This document shows positions 1 through 6,233 of a DNA stretch of 13,370 nucleotides, one piece after another. A program made the position numbers and the translations under genes. The DNA is from Planctomycetota bacterium (lineage in GTDB: Bacteria; Planctomycetota; Planctomycetia; Pirellulales; Pirellulaceae): positions 1 to 13,370 of the forward strand of contig JAEZAS010000244.1 in the NCBI GenBank assembly GCA_023430365.1, written 5' to 3'. The notes beneath the pieces were generated by a model. It saw nothing but the letters and a program-made list of their open reading frames with translations, had not been told where the DNA came from and did no database searches. Position 1 is the stretch's first letter, and every line of letters begins with the position of its first letter.

Positions 1-135
1 CGGGATGGGTCGGCGGTCGGGCATGGAAGCAGCTTGCGAGAACAGCAAAGGCCGGGGGATCTCTCCATTGTACGACGACCGATCAGGGAAGCCACGAATC
101 GGACGGCCTTGGCCGCCATCGAGCGAGACAGCCCG

Positions 136-198
136 GCAACTGGAGGTAACGAATGCAGCGATTGGACCGGCCGAAAGTCGTCGCAGTACTCCAGTTGC
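136..198. repeat. 10-bp inverted repeat upstream of the egtB promoter
   Basis: GCAACTGGAG at 136-145 is the exact reverse complement of CTCCAGTTGC at 189-198, with a 43-base spacer. It lies 15 bases upstream of the sigma-54 candidate, with its outer arm about 100 bases before the predicted transcription start. Enhancer-type activators of the NtrC family bind dyad sites in this general position, so it could be an activator site. The wide spacing is unlike a single compact dyad, so this remains weak. Confidence 0.3.
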
Positions 199-212
199 GC
201 CTCCGGTCAGCT

Positions 213-228
213 TGGCATGTGACTTGCC
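213..228 (+). promoter_or_regulatory. Sigma-54 (-24/-12) promoter candidate for egtBD
   Basis: The sequence reads TGGCAT, five bases (GTGAC), then TTGCC. It carries the invariant GG (214-215) and GC (226-227) at the required 10-base gap and differs from TGGCAC-N5-TTGCA at two positions. A T-rich stretch follows. Transcription would start near 239, giving a leader of about 67 bases before the egtB ATG at 306. It is intergenic and correctly oriented, and a sigma-54 activator is encoded in the convergent operon. Confidence 0.6.
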
Positions 229-305
229 TTTAACAGCGGCGTGCCGCAGCGGCGGCGGAACCAGAACGTAGCCGAGTTGCTCAGGCCCTTTCTCCTGTCG
301 ACCTC

Positions 306-1628
306 ATGAATGCCCCGCTCAACCCTGCGATCGACCATTTGTCGCAACTCGCCCGCTTCTGCCGGGTGAGACAGTTCAGCGTGGACATGGTCGCCCCGCT
401 CGATGCCGAAGCCATGCGGTTGCAGCCAATTGCGGACGTCAGCCCGCCGTGGTGGAACCTGGCTCATACGAGTTGGTTCTTCGCGCGGAACGTGCTGCGC
501 GAGTTCGGCGGCGACGTTACGGCGGAGGATGAGCAATACGACTATCTGCTGAACTCCTACTACGAATCGCTCGGCCCCCGATTGCCTCGCGACCAGCGCG
601 GCTCGGTCAGTCGGCCAACGAACGCAGAAGTGTTCGAGTACCGGCGAAGCGTTGACGAGCGGATGGAGCAATTGCTGAAGACGACCGAGCGGGCAGCCGA
701 GTTGGCTGCGGTCGTGGAGATCGGCCTTCAGCACGAACAGCAGCATCAGGAACTGTTCTTCACCGAGATCAAGTACATCCTCGCTCAGAATCCGCCACCG
801 TTGCGCAAACCCTATCGGCCGCCGCTGGAGACCGAGCGACCCATTAGCGAGCAAGCGACATTCCCGGCGACCTTCCACGAGTTCGAAGGAGGTCTGCTCT
901 CGTTTGGCCATTCGGGGCGTGCGTGGTGCTGGGACAACGAGTTGCCCGTGCACCAGTTCTATCTGCAACCCTTTGCGCTGGCCGATCGGTTGGTGACCTG
1001 CGGCGAGTACGCCCAGTTCATCGAGGATGGCGGATATCGCAATCCGCTGCTCTGGCTCGACAACGGCTGGCGGCAGGTGAAGAGCGAGGGATGGCAGGCG
1101 CCGCTCTATTGGGAACGCAAGGACGGCGCGTGGAGCCTCTGGACCTTGGGAGGCGAGCAAGCGCTTGATCCGAGCGAACCGGTCGCTCACGTCAGCTTTT
1201 ATGAAGCCGACGCCTATGCCCGCTGGCTCGGTGAGACGGTCGGCAACCTCGCCGGTGTACGACTGCCGAGCGAGCGCGAGTGGGAGCATGTCGCGGGCAA
1301 CTCGCGGAGCGTCGATTCGGAGCGCGCCTTTCTCGACTCCGGACGGCTCCATCCGTTGGCTCAACCAAGCGCTGGTCCTGAGACCGTCAACCAGATGTTC
1401 GGCTGCCTCTGGCAGTGGACGAGCAGCTACTACGAGCCCTATCCGGGCTACGCGCCATTTCCCGGAGCGCTCGCCGAATACAACGGCAAGTTCATGGACA
1501 ACCAGCGCGTCCTGCGCGGTGGCTCGTGCGTAACCCCGCGCGATCATTTTCGGCCCAGCTACCGCAACTTCTGGCCTGCCGGCACACGCTTTCAGTTCAC
1601 AGGCGTTCGCCTGGCCCTCAGCCTCTGA
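306..1628 (+). CDS. egtB: Hercynine oxygenase / ergothioneine sulfoxide synthase EgtB
   Basis: Non-heme iron enzyme that joins a cysteine-type thiol (gamma-glutamylcysteine or cysteine) to hercynine with O2, giving the sulfoxide precursor of ergothioneine; cytoplasmic. The 440 residues match the family length. The N-terminal DinB-like four-helix domain (about 10-180) carries the likely iron ligands: H54 in NLAHTSWFF, then H143 and H147 in LQHEQQHQE. The C-terminal FGE-sulfatase/SUMF1-like domain (about 190-440) shows VSFYEADAYARWLG, RLPSEREWEH and LRGGSC, and ends in QFTGVRLA. The ATG at 306 is the first start in the frame and gives the usual N-terminus; no clear Shine-Dalgarno is visible. 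egtD follows after 24 bases, so the two form an operon. Whether the thiol donor is gamma-Glu-Cys or Cys cannot be read from the sequence. No egtA, egtC or egtE is present. Confidence 0.95.
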   Translation: MNAPLNPAIDHLSQLARFCRVRQFSVDMVAPLDAEAMRLQPIADVSPPWWNLAHTSWFFARNVLREFGGDVTAEDEQYDYLLNSYYESLGPRLPRDQRGSVSRPTNAEVFEYRRSVDERMEQLLKTTERAAELAAVVEIGLQHEQQHQELFFTEIKYILAQNPPPLRKPYRPPLETERPISEQATFPATFHEFEGGLLSFGHSGRAWCWDNELPVHQFYLQPFALADRLVTCGEYAQFIEDGGYRNPLLWLDNGWRQVKSEGWQAPLYWERKDGAWSLWTLGGEQALDPSEPVAHVSFYEADAYARWLGETVGNLAGVRLPSEREWEHVAGNSRSVDSERAFLDSGRLHPLAQPSAGPETVNQMFGCLWQWTSSYYEPYPGYAPFPGALAEYNGKFMDNQRVLRGGSCVTPRDHFRPSYRNFWPAGTRFQFTGVRLALSL

Positions 1629-1652
1629 CCCTTCACCACCGAGCAATTCGCA

Positions 1653-2654
1653 ATGATCACCCGATTGGAAGTTGTCGACGCAGGACCGGAAACCGATCCG
1701 GTGCGGGCGTTTGCTCGAGATGTGCAGGTGGGCTTGTCGCGGTCACCCAGACGGATTCCGTCCTGCTACTTCTACGATGAACGCGGCAGCCGGTTGTTTC
1801 AGCAGATCACGCAGCTGGACGAGTACTACCTGACTGCGTGCGAACGGGAGATTCTGCTCCACCATGCCGCCGACATTGCCGATGCGGTCGGCAGCGAGCA
1901 TTTTCGACTCGTCGAAGCCGGAGCCGGCGACGGCCACAAGACGGAGATTCTCCTCCGGGAGTTTGTGAAACGAAACGTGTCGCTCGACTACTCGCCGATC
2001 GACATCTGCCGGCCGGCGCTGGTCCAGTTGCTCGACAAGCTGCGGCGTCGATTTCCACCGGGCAGCTTTCGGGCGCATGCGCTGGCCGGGGACTACTTCG
2101 CCGCCCTGCGCGCTCTTCACCGGCAGAGCTGCACGCGAAATCTGGTGCTGTTCCTCGGCTCCAGCATCGGCAACTTCGATCATTCCCAGGCCGCACGCTT
2201 TCTCGGTCGACTGCGACGGACGCTGCGGTCCGGAGATTTGGCTCTGATCGGTTTCGACCTGAAGAAGGATGTCGCGCTCCTGCAGTCAGCCTACGACGAT
2301 TCGCTCGGTGTGACCCGCGAATTCAATCTGAACCTGCTCGACCGGATGAATCGGGAACTGGGGGCCAACTTCCGCCGCTCCGCGTGGGAGCACGAAGCCC
2401 GCTACGATGCGACGGAGGGCTGCATGCAAAGCCATCTGGTCAGCCGCAAGTCCCAACCGATCGAGGTTCGCTCGCTCGGGCAAAGTTTCCACTTTGTGGC
2501 AGGAGAGCGGGTTCATGTCGAGGATTCGTACAAGTACGACCTGTCGCGGATCGAACAGTTTTCCGAGGAATGCGGTTTCCGGGTGCGCCGGCATTTCTTC
2601 GACCGCAGTGGCTTTTTCGTGGACTCGCTTTGGGAAGCGATCGAAACGCCGTAG
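1653..2654 (+). CDS. egtD: L-histidine N(alpha)-methyltransferase EgtD
   Basis: Transfers three methyl groups from SAM to the alpha-amino group of histidine to make hercynine, the substrate of EgtB; cytoplasmic. At 333 residues it is slightly longer than usual (about 320). Family signatures in order: YFYDERGSRLFQQI (39-52) and EYYLTACEREIL (57-68), SAM-binding motif I VEAGAGDGHKT (87-97), YSPIDIC (113-119), LFLGSSIGNF (166-175), the IGFDLKKD segment (199-206), and the C-terminal SYKYDL and FFVDSLWE (292-328). These match the histidine methyltransferase family (DUF2260/EgtD) throughout. It is the second gene of the egtBD operon. It ends 59 bases from the convergent response regulator. That gap contains a 10-bp self-palindrome (2678-2687) but no T-tract, so no intrinsic terminator is evident. 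Confidence 0.95.
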   Translation: MITRLEVVDAGPETDPVRAFARDVQVGLSRSPRRIPSCYFYDERGSRLFQQITQLDEYYLTACEREILLHHAADIADAVGSEHFRLVEAGAGDGHKTEILLREFVKRNVSLDYSPIDICRPALVQLLDKLRRRFPPGSFRAHALAGDYFAALRALHRQSCTRNLVLFLGSSIGNFDHSQAARFLGRLRRTLRSGDLALIGFDLKKDVALLQSAYDDSLGVTREFNLNLLDRMNRELGANFRRSAWEHEARYDATEGCMQSHLVSRKSQPIEVRSLGQSFHFVAGERVHVEDSYKYDLSRIEQFSEECGFRVRRHFFDRSGFFVDSLWEAIETP

Positions 2655-2713
2655 GCGCCGAGCCTTGTCCGCAGCGGTCCGCGCGGATGCGATGCTCGCG
2701 CTGAATCAGCTTC

Positions 2714-4156
2714 TCATTCCGCTTCGTCGCTGCTCCACGAACCGCGATCGATGCCGACGGCGCTCAGCTTGCTTCGTAGCGTGGCCCGGGTGATTCCGAG
2801 GAACCTGGCCGCCTGAGACAGGTTGCCCCCCGTGTGCTGCAGGACGAGCGTCAGCAGGTGGCGGTCGGTGATCGCCTGGTGCTCCGAGTACAGCGAGGTG
2901 GTTCCCTCCTGCAGCCGCCGGCGGATGAAGGCCGACAGCTCGGCGGGACTGATCTCGGACGAGGGAGCGTCGGTTTCGGCCTGCGAGCGGTCGCGGACCA
3001 CCGGCGGCAAGAATTCGGGCACCAGGACGGGTCCGGTCGCCACGAGCAGCGCTTGCTTGATGATGCTCTGAAACTCGCGTACGTTTCCGGGCCACGAGTA
3101 TTGCTTCAGCAGCGGAATGGTCTCGTCGGCGATGGCGTGAACATCCTTCCCCAATTCCTTGGCGAATCGCTGGACAAAATGGTTCGCCAGCAGCGGAATG
3201 TCCTCCACCCGCTCGCGCAGCGCGGGGATGCGAATCGTAAAGACGTTGAGCCGATAGTACAGGTCGCCACGAAATGTGCCGTCGGCCACCATCTTTTCCA
3301 GGTCGCGATTCGTGGCGGCGATGATGCGCACATCGGAACGAATTGGCTGACTGCCGCCGACCCGTTCGAACTCCTGTCCCTGGAGCACTCGCAGAATCTT
3401 GGTCTGCGTGACCGGCGACATATCGCCGATCTCGTCGAGAAACAGCGTGCCGCCGTTACACTGCTCGAACTTGCCGATGCGCCGGCGATCGGCGCCGGTG
3501 AACGCGCCCTTCTCGTGGCCGAACAATTCGCTTTCGAGGAGCGCCTCGGGGATGGCAGCGCAGTTGATCGCCAGGAATGGAGCGCTCGCCCGGCGGCTGT
3601 AGTGATAGATGGCCCGCGCGACGAGTTCCTTTCCCGTGCCGCTCTCGCCGAGAATCAGCACGGTGACATCCTGCGAAGCCACCCGACCGATCGATTTGTA
3701 CACGGCCTGCATCGCCGGGCAGCGTCCGACGAGGGTCTCGTCCGAATCGGCGGTCTCGAGACCTTCGGTCGACGTCTGCGGCATCGTGGTGAGCCGGCTG
3801 ATCTCGAAAGCCCGTTTCACCAGGCTGGTGAGTTCGTCGAGCTCCAGCGGTTTCAGCAGGTATTCGTAAGCGCCGAGCTGCATGGCTTCGATCGCCAGGG
3901 CCGTCGTGCCGTGGCCGGTGATAAAAATCACCGGGATGTGCCAGTCGATCTGCTGGATCTGGCGAAAGACGTCCAGCCCCGAGACGCCGGCGAGGTTCAC
4001 GTCGAGCACGACCACATCGGGGCGTGTTTCCTTGACCTTGGCCAATCCTTCTTCCGCGGTCGACGCGGTTTCCAGCTTCACTTCAGGGTCAACGAAGGCC
4101 CGGCGGAAGAAGTGCAGGATCGAAGGTTCGTCGTCGACAACTAACAGCGTGGGCAC
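2714..4156 (-). CDS. NtrC-family sigma-54-dependent response regulator
   Basis: Phosphorylation-controlled transcription activator that uses ATP hydrolysis to open sigma-54 RNA polymerase promoters. The 480 residues contain the complete three-domain architecture. The receiver (1-120) has acidic residues D8-D9, phospho-acceptor D52, T80 and K102. The AAA+ domain (about 140-375) has Walker A GESGTGKE (170-177), the sigma-54-contacting loop GAFTGA (217-222), Walker B GGTLFLDE (235-242) and WPGNVRE (355-361). The C-terminal Fis-type helix-turn-helix is NLSQAARFLGITRATLRSKL (445-464). I chose the GTG at 4156 because it places PTLLVVDDEP at the N-terminus, as in the family. The longer frame to 4327 runs back into the kinase gene and encodes no recognisable sequence. 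The gene follows the kinase by 34 bases, so the two should be co-transcribed. No catalytic residue is missing. Confidence 0.93.
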   Translation of the reverse strand: MPTLLVVDDEPSILHFFRRAFVDPEVKLETASTAEEGLAKVKETRPDVVVLDVNLAGVSGLDVFRQIQQIDWHIPVIFITGHGTTALAIEAMQLGAYEYLLKPLELDELTSLVKRAFEISRLTTMPQTSTEGLETADSDETLVGRCPAMQAVYKSIGRVASQDVTVLILGESGTGKELVARAIYHYSRRASAPFLAINCAAIPEALLESELFGHEKGAFTGADRRRIGKFEQCNGGTLFLDEIGDMSPVTQTKILRVLQGQEFERVGGSQPIRSDVRIIAATNRDLEKMVADGTFRGDLYYRLNVFTIRIPALRERVEDIPLLANHFVQRFAKELGKDVHAIADETIPLLKQYSWPGNVREFQSIIKQALLVATGPVLVPEFLPPVVRDRSQAETDAPSSEISPAELSAFIRRRLQEGTTSLYSEHQAITDRHLLTLVLQHTGGNLSQAARFLGITRATLRSKLSAVGIDRGSWSSDEAE

Positions 4157-4190
4157 ATCAGCTCTCGCAAAACAGTAATCGGGGAGATGT

Positions 4191-5396
4191 TTAGTTCGCC
4201 TCGGGAGGTGATCCTTCGGGCAATCGCAGCACAAAGCAGGCCCCTGCCGACGGCAGATTGTAGGCCGACAGGCTTCCGCCATGATCCTCGGCAATGCGCT
4301 TCGACAGCGGCAGGCCGAGGCCGACACCGGTTTCCTTGCTGCTCACAAACGTTTCAAACACCTTCGGCAGGATATGAGGGGCGATGCCCGGGCCCGAGTC
4401 GCGCACGTAAATCTCGATGAAGCCGTCGCCCGGCTCGCGCAGGTCAATTTCCAACGTGCCGCCTTGCGGCATCGCGTCGAGGGCATTCAGCACGAGGTTC
4501 AGGATCAGTTGCTGGATTTGGTCTTCGTCCACCTCCGACTCGGGCGAGGCGTCGGGGTGGAGAAAACGGATCGTCACCTGCTGCTTGTTGGCCCGTCCTC
4601 GCACTAGCGAGAGGACTCGTTCAACGACCGAGGCGAGTTCGATCAAGTTGCGATTGGGCTGCGGCGGCCGGGCAAAGTCGAGAAACGTCTGGAGCGTGCG
4701 TTCCATGCGGCGGATCTCGTGCTCGACGACCGTCAGGTCCTCCGTGGGCATGCCCCGCGAGACGAGGTCGCGCAAGTTGACTTGGACGAGCCCCTTGATC
4801 GACGTCAGCGGATTGCGGAGCTCATGGGCAACGCCGGCCGCGACCTGGCCGATCGCCATCATCTGCTCGGCCCGCAGGAGCTGGCGATCGTACTCGCCAT
4901 GCGAGAGCCAGCGGTGCTCCAGCCGAAAGGCGAGCGCATTGGCGGCCAATTGCAGCCACGCGATTTCGTCGGCCGAGAATTCTCGCGGCTGCAAGCTATG
5001 CGCTCCGAGCACGCCCAAAGGTCGATTGCGGCCGTAAAGCGGCACGTAGAGTACCGCCACGACGCCTTGGGCACGATGCCACTCCGAAACATCCAAGCCG
5101 GCGCTGTCTCGCAAATCGCCGACGGCCAGCGGTTGCAGCGTGCGAATCACCTGTCCGGCCACCGTATCCTCTTGCATCTCAAGAGACGGATTGCCGATCT
5201 GATTCGCCTTCCAGCCGACGCCGTCGAGGAAGCAGGCCTCGCCGTCCGGCTTTAGCTCCAACAGGCTACTCAAGTCCACCCCAAGTTGGCTGACGACCGA
5301 CTCCAGCGTCTGGCGGATGAGCGCATCGATATCCACTCCAGACAAGGCGCGTCGTCCGATGTGGGCTGCGGATTCAAGAAGGCGATGGTCGGTCAT
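4191..5396 (-). CDS. Soluble GAF-domain sensor histidine kinase
   Basis: Two-component sensor kinase, the probable partner of the downstream sigma-54 regulator. The 401 residues show no transmembrane segment or signal peptide, so it should sense a cytoplasmic cue. A GAF domain spans about 20-160 (from DIDALIRQTLESVVSQLG; FSADEIAWLQLAANALAFRLE near its end). HisKA contains the H-box GVAHELRNPLTSIKG with phospho-histidine H191. The HATPase_c domain has the N-box LILNLVLNALDAM (N300, N304), G1 DSGPGI (333-338) and G2 GVGLGLPLSK (357-366). The order matches NtrB-like kinases, with GAF in place of PAS. I prefer the ATG at 5396; a TTG at 5423 would add nine residues. The ligand of the GAF domain cannot be deduced; I see no obvious heme- or cysteine-cluster motif. 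Confidence 0.92.
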   Translation of the reverse strand: MTDHRLLESAAHIGRRALSGVDIDALIRQTLESVVSQLGVDLSSLLELKPDGEACFLDGVGWKANQIGNPSLEMQEDTVAGQVIRTLQPLAVGDLRDSAGLDVSEWHRAQGVVAVLYVPLYGRNRPLGVLGAHSLQPREFSADEIAWLQLAANALAFRLEHRWLSHGEYDRQLLRAEQMMAIGQVAAGVAHELRNPLTSIKGLVQVNLRDLVSRGMPTEDLTVVEHEIRRMERTLQTFLDFARPPQPNRNLIELASVVERVLSLVRGRANKQQVTIRFLHPDASPESEVDEDQIQQLILNLVLNALDAMPQGGTLEIDLREPGDGFIEIYVRDSGPGIAPHILPKVFETFVSSKETGVGLGLPLSKRIAEDHGGSLSAYNLPSAGACFVLRLPEGSPPEAN

Positions 5397-5446
5397 AGAA
5401 GCTCGAAGCAAGACCTGCGGCAATGAGCGAACCCGGTTCGCCTTTC

Positions 5447-5452
5447 ATTGTA
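5447..5452 (-). promoter_or_regulatory. Possible sigma-70-type -10 element for the kinase operon
   Basis: On the minus strand the hexamer is TACAAT, a near-consensus -10. It lies about 50 bases upstream of the kinase ATG at 5396. The hexamer 17 bases further upstream (CGGACT) matches the -35 consensus poorly. It would give a leader of roughly 45 bases. Support is the -10 match and the intergenic position only. Confidence 0.35.
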
Positions 5453-5482
5453 GCCCGTTCTAGCGAGCAAGTCCGTTCACAC

Positions 5483-5513
5483 CGTCGGTGCGCTCTGCGA
5501 CAACGCGCCGACG
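5483..5513. repeat. Inverted repeat abutting the 5516 sigma-54 promoter
   Basis: CGTCGGTGCG (5483-5492) and CGCGCCGACG (5504-5513) are inverted copies with 9 of 10 bases matching, around an 11-base spacer. The repeat ends two bases before the -24 element at 5516. It sits between the divergent kinase promoter and the small-protein promoter, so it could be an operator for either. Enhancer sites for sigma-54 usually lie farther upstream, so a repressor site is as likely as an activator site. Confidence 0.35.
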
Positions 5514-5515
5514 CA

Positions 5516-5531
5516 TGGCACACTCGTTGCA
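5516..5531 (+). promoter_or_regulatory. Consensus sigma-54 promoter for the small-protein gene
   Basis: TGGCAC, five bases (ACTCG), then TTGCA: every defined base of the TGGCAC-N5-TTGCA consensus matches, with GG at 5517-5518 and GC at 5529-5530. Transcription would start near 5542. That is only about six bases before the ATG at 5548, so the message would be almost leaderless if that ATG is used. It lies in the divergent intergenic region opposite the kinase gene. Confidence 0.72.
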
Positions 5532-5547
5532 TTCTGGGCTACGTATC

Positions 5548-5853
5548 ATGCACACACCCCAACCAAAGAGCGAGACCGGAAGCCTGGCGGTATCCGAGTC
5601 GCCGCAGAAGATTACCGGCGTCGTGCAACGCGTCGATCTCGTCAATCGGGAACTGGAACTGACCGTCTCCAATCGACCGTGCGTTTTCGACGTGCCCGTC
5701 GATTGCTTGATCGTGCTGCACGGCGAGCGGATCAAGTTGCGATTGGTTCAGCCGAAAGATCATGTGGCCATCACCTACGTGCGGCGACCCAATTCGCTGT
5801 GCGTGCGTCGTCTCGACGTGCAGCCCGGATGGCCTCCACCGGCGGCTGTGTAA
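5548..5853 (+). CDS. Small beta-rich hypothetical protein
   Basis: I do not recognise a named family. The 101-residue product has a polar, proline/serine-containing N-terminus (about 1-22). A compact segment (about 23-93) follows, alternating short hydrophobic strands and turns: ITGVVQRVD, RELELTVSN, VFDVPVD, RIKLRLV, HVAITYVRR and LCVRRLDVQ. This pattern resembles a small OB-fold or SH3-like barrel, which is inference from strand rhythm only. It has no signal peptide, membrane segment or cysteine pair typical of a metal site. The start at 5548 places the whole protein downstream of the sigma-54 promoter; an earlier in-frame start (5488) would lie upstream of that promoter. A GTG at 5623 is an alternative that would keep the core but give a normal leader. 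It is probably a single-gene transcript. Confidence 0.65.
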   Translation: MHTPQPKSETGSLAVSESPQKITGVVQRVDLVNRELELTVSNRPCVFDVPVDCLIVLHGERIKLRLVQPKDHVAITYVRRPNSLCVRRLDVQPGWPPPAAV

Positions 5854-5980
5854 ACCCGCAACTCACTTGCGCGTTGCTGCGATGAACTAGCAAAGTCTTG
5901 ACCAGCGGTGGTAAATCTTTTTCCACTTTCGACGGCGTCCGAGTGTGCAGGCAGAGCAATTCGGGCCGGAAAAACCGTTG

Positions 5981-5996
5981 AAAACGAGCGTTTTTT
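5981..5996 (+). terminator. Possible weak intrinsic terminator after the small-protein gene
   Basis: AAAACG (5981-5986) pairs with CGTTTT (5989-5994), and the T-run extends to 5996. The stem is short, A/T-rich and has a very tight loop. It lies 128 bases beyond the stop at 5853. The T-run supports a terminator; the weak stem argues against efficient termination. Confidence 0.3.
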
Positions 5997-6078
5997 CTGC
6001 TGTAAGGTTCCTTTTTGACCGGCATTTTTCCGCCTGACGGACAAGTGCTGGTGACCGCATCCCGAGGCGGCTTGCCTT

Positions 6079-6094
6079 TGGCATGGCGAATGCT
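6079..6094 (+). promoter_or_regulatory. Sigma-54 (-24/-12) promoter candidate for rnk
   Basis: TGGCAT, five bases (GGCGA), then ATGCT followed by a run of T. The invariant GG (6080-6081) and GC (6092-6093) have the correct gap, and the upstream TT extends the match. The start point would be near 6105, immediately before the first arm of the paired leader. The leader to the ATG at 6234 would be about 129 bases. Confidence 0.6.
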
Positions 6095-6105
6095 TTTTAG
6101 GTCCC

Positions 6106-6210
6106 TTGAGCCCAAAAACGCATTCGACTTCTGCTCATCTCCCCCCGGGCTCAAAGCGTTTTGTCTTTCCCAGCGTAACCGCGTGCGGACTGAATGGATT
6201 CCGCAACGCG
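6106..6210 (+). promoter_or_regulatory. Structured 5' leader of rnk (interlocking helices plus hairpin)
   Basis: Arm A TTGAGCCC (6106-6113) is complementary to A' GGGCTCAA (6147-6154). Arm B AAAACGC (6115-6121) is complementary to B' GCGTTTT (6156-6162). The order A-B-A'-B' means the helices either interlock as a pseudoknot or exclude each other. A third element pairs 6180-6189 with 6200-6210 in ten base pairs with one bulged A and a ten-base loop. All three lie between the predicted start (about 6105) and the rnk ATG. I do not recognise a known riboswitch class. Confidence 0.45.
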
Positions 6211-6233
6211 CCAACACGAAACAGAGCTGCGTC

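Larger units (their letters stand above)
1..305. other. Non-coding region upstream of egtB
   Basis: I see no convincing gene here; the open frames on both strands show no recognisable family. It holds a 10-bp inverted repeat (136-145 and 189-198) and a sigma-54 promoter candidate (213-228). On the minus strand a TACAAT hexamer (complement of 67-72) lies about 40 bases before an ATG at 24, followed by eight open codons to the window edge. A divergent gene may therefore begin there, but too little of it is visible to annotate. Confidence 0.5.
5854..6233. other. Non-coding region: terminator-like hairpin, sigma-54 promoter, structured leader
   Basis: This 380-base stretch lacks a credible gene. 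It is visibly richer in A and T than its surroundings, with several T-runs (near 5917, 5991, 6011 and 6025). In order it holds a possible terminator (5981-5996), a sigma-54 candidate (6079-6094), two interlocking complementary pairs (6106-6162) and a bulged hairpin (6180-6210) ahead of the rnk start. The frame that extends rnk upstream to 6015 is not supported: its translation before 6234 resembles nothing in the family. Confidence 0.6.

Noticed and set aside
1406..1420. TGGCAG...GAGC with sigma-54-like spacing inside egtB
   Set aside because: It is inside a coding region, the -12 part is GAGC rather than TTGC, and no start follows it.
207..1646. Long minus-strand open frame of 479 codons opposite egtB
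   Set aside because: It is the antisense shadow of egtB in GC-rich DNA. The plus-strand frame has full EgtB motifs and the antisense product matches no family.
2834..4144. Plus-strand open frame of 436 codons opposite the response regulator
   Set aside because: Shadow frame; the minus strand encodes a complete NtrC-type protein.
4157..4327. N-terminal extension of the response regulator to the ATG at 4327
   Set aside because: The extra 57 residues are read inside the kinase gene, are Cys/Arg-rich and unlike a receiver domain; the GTG at 4156 gives the standard start.
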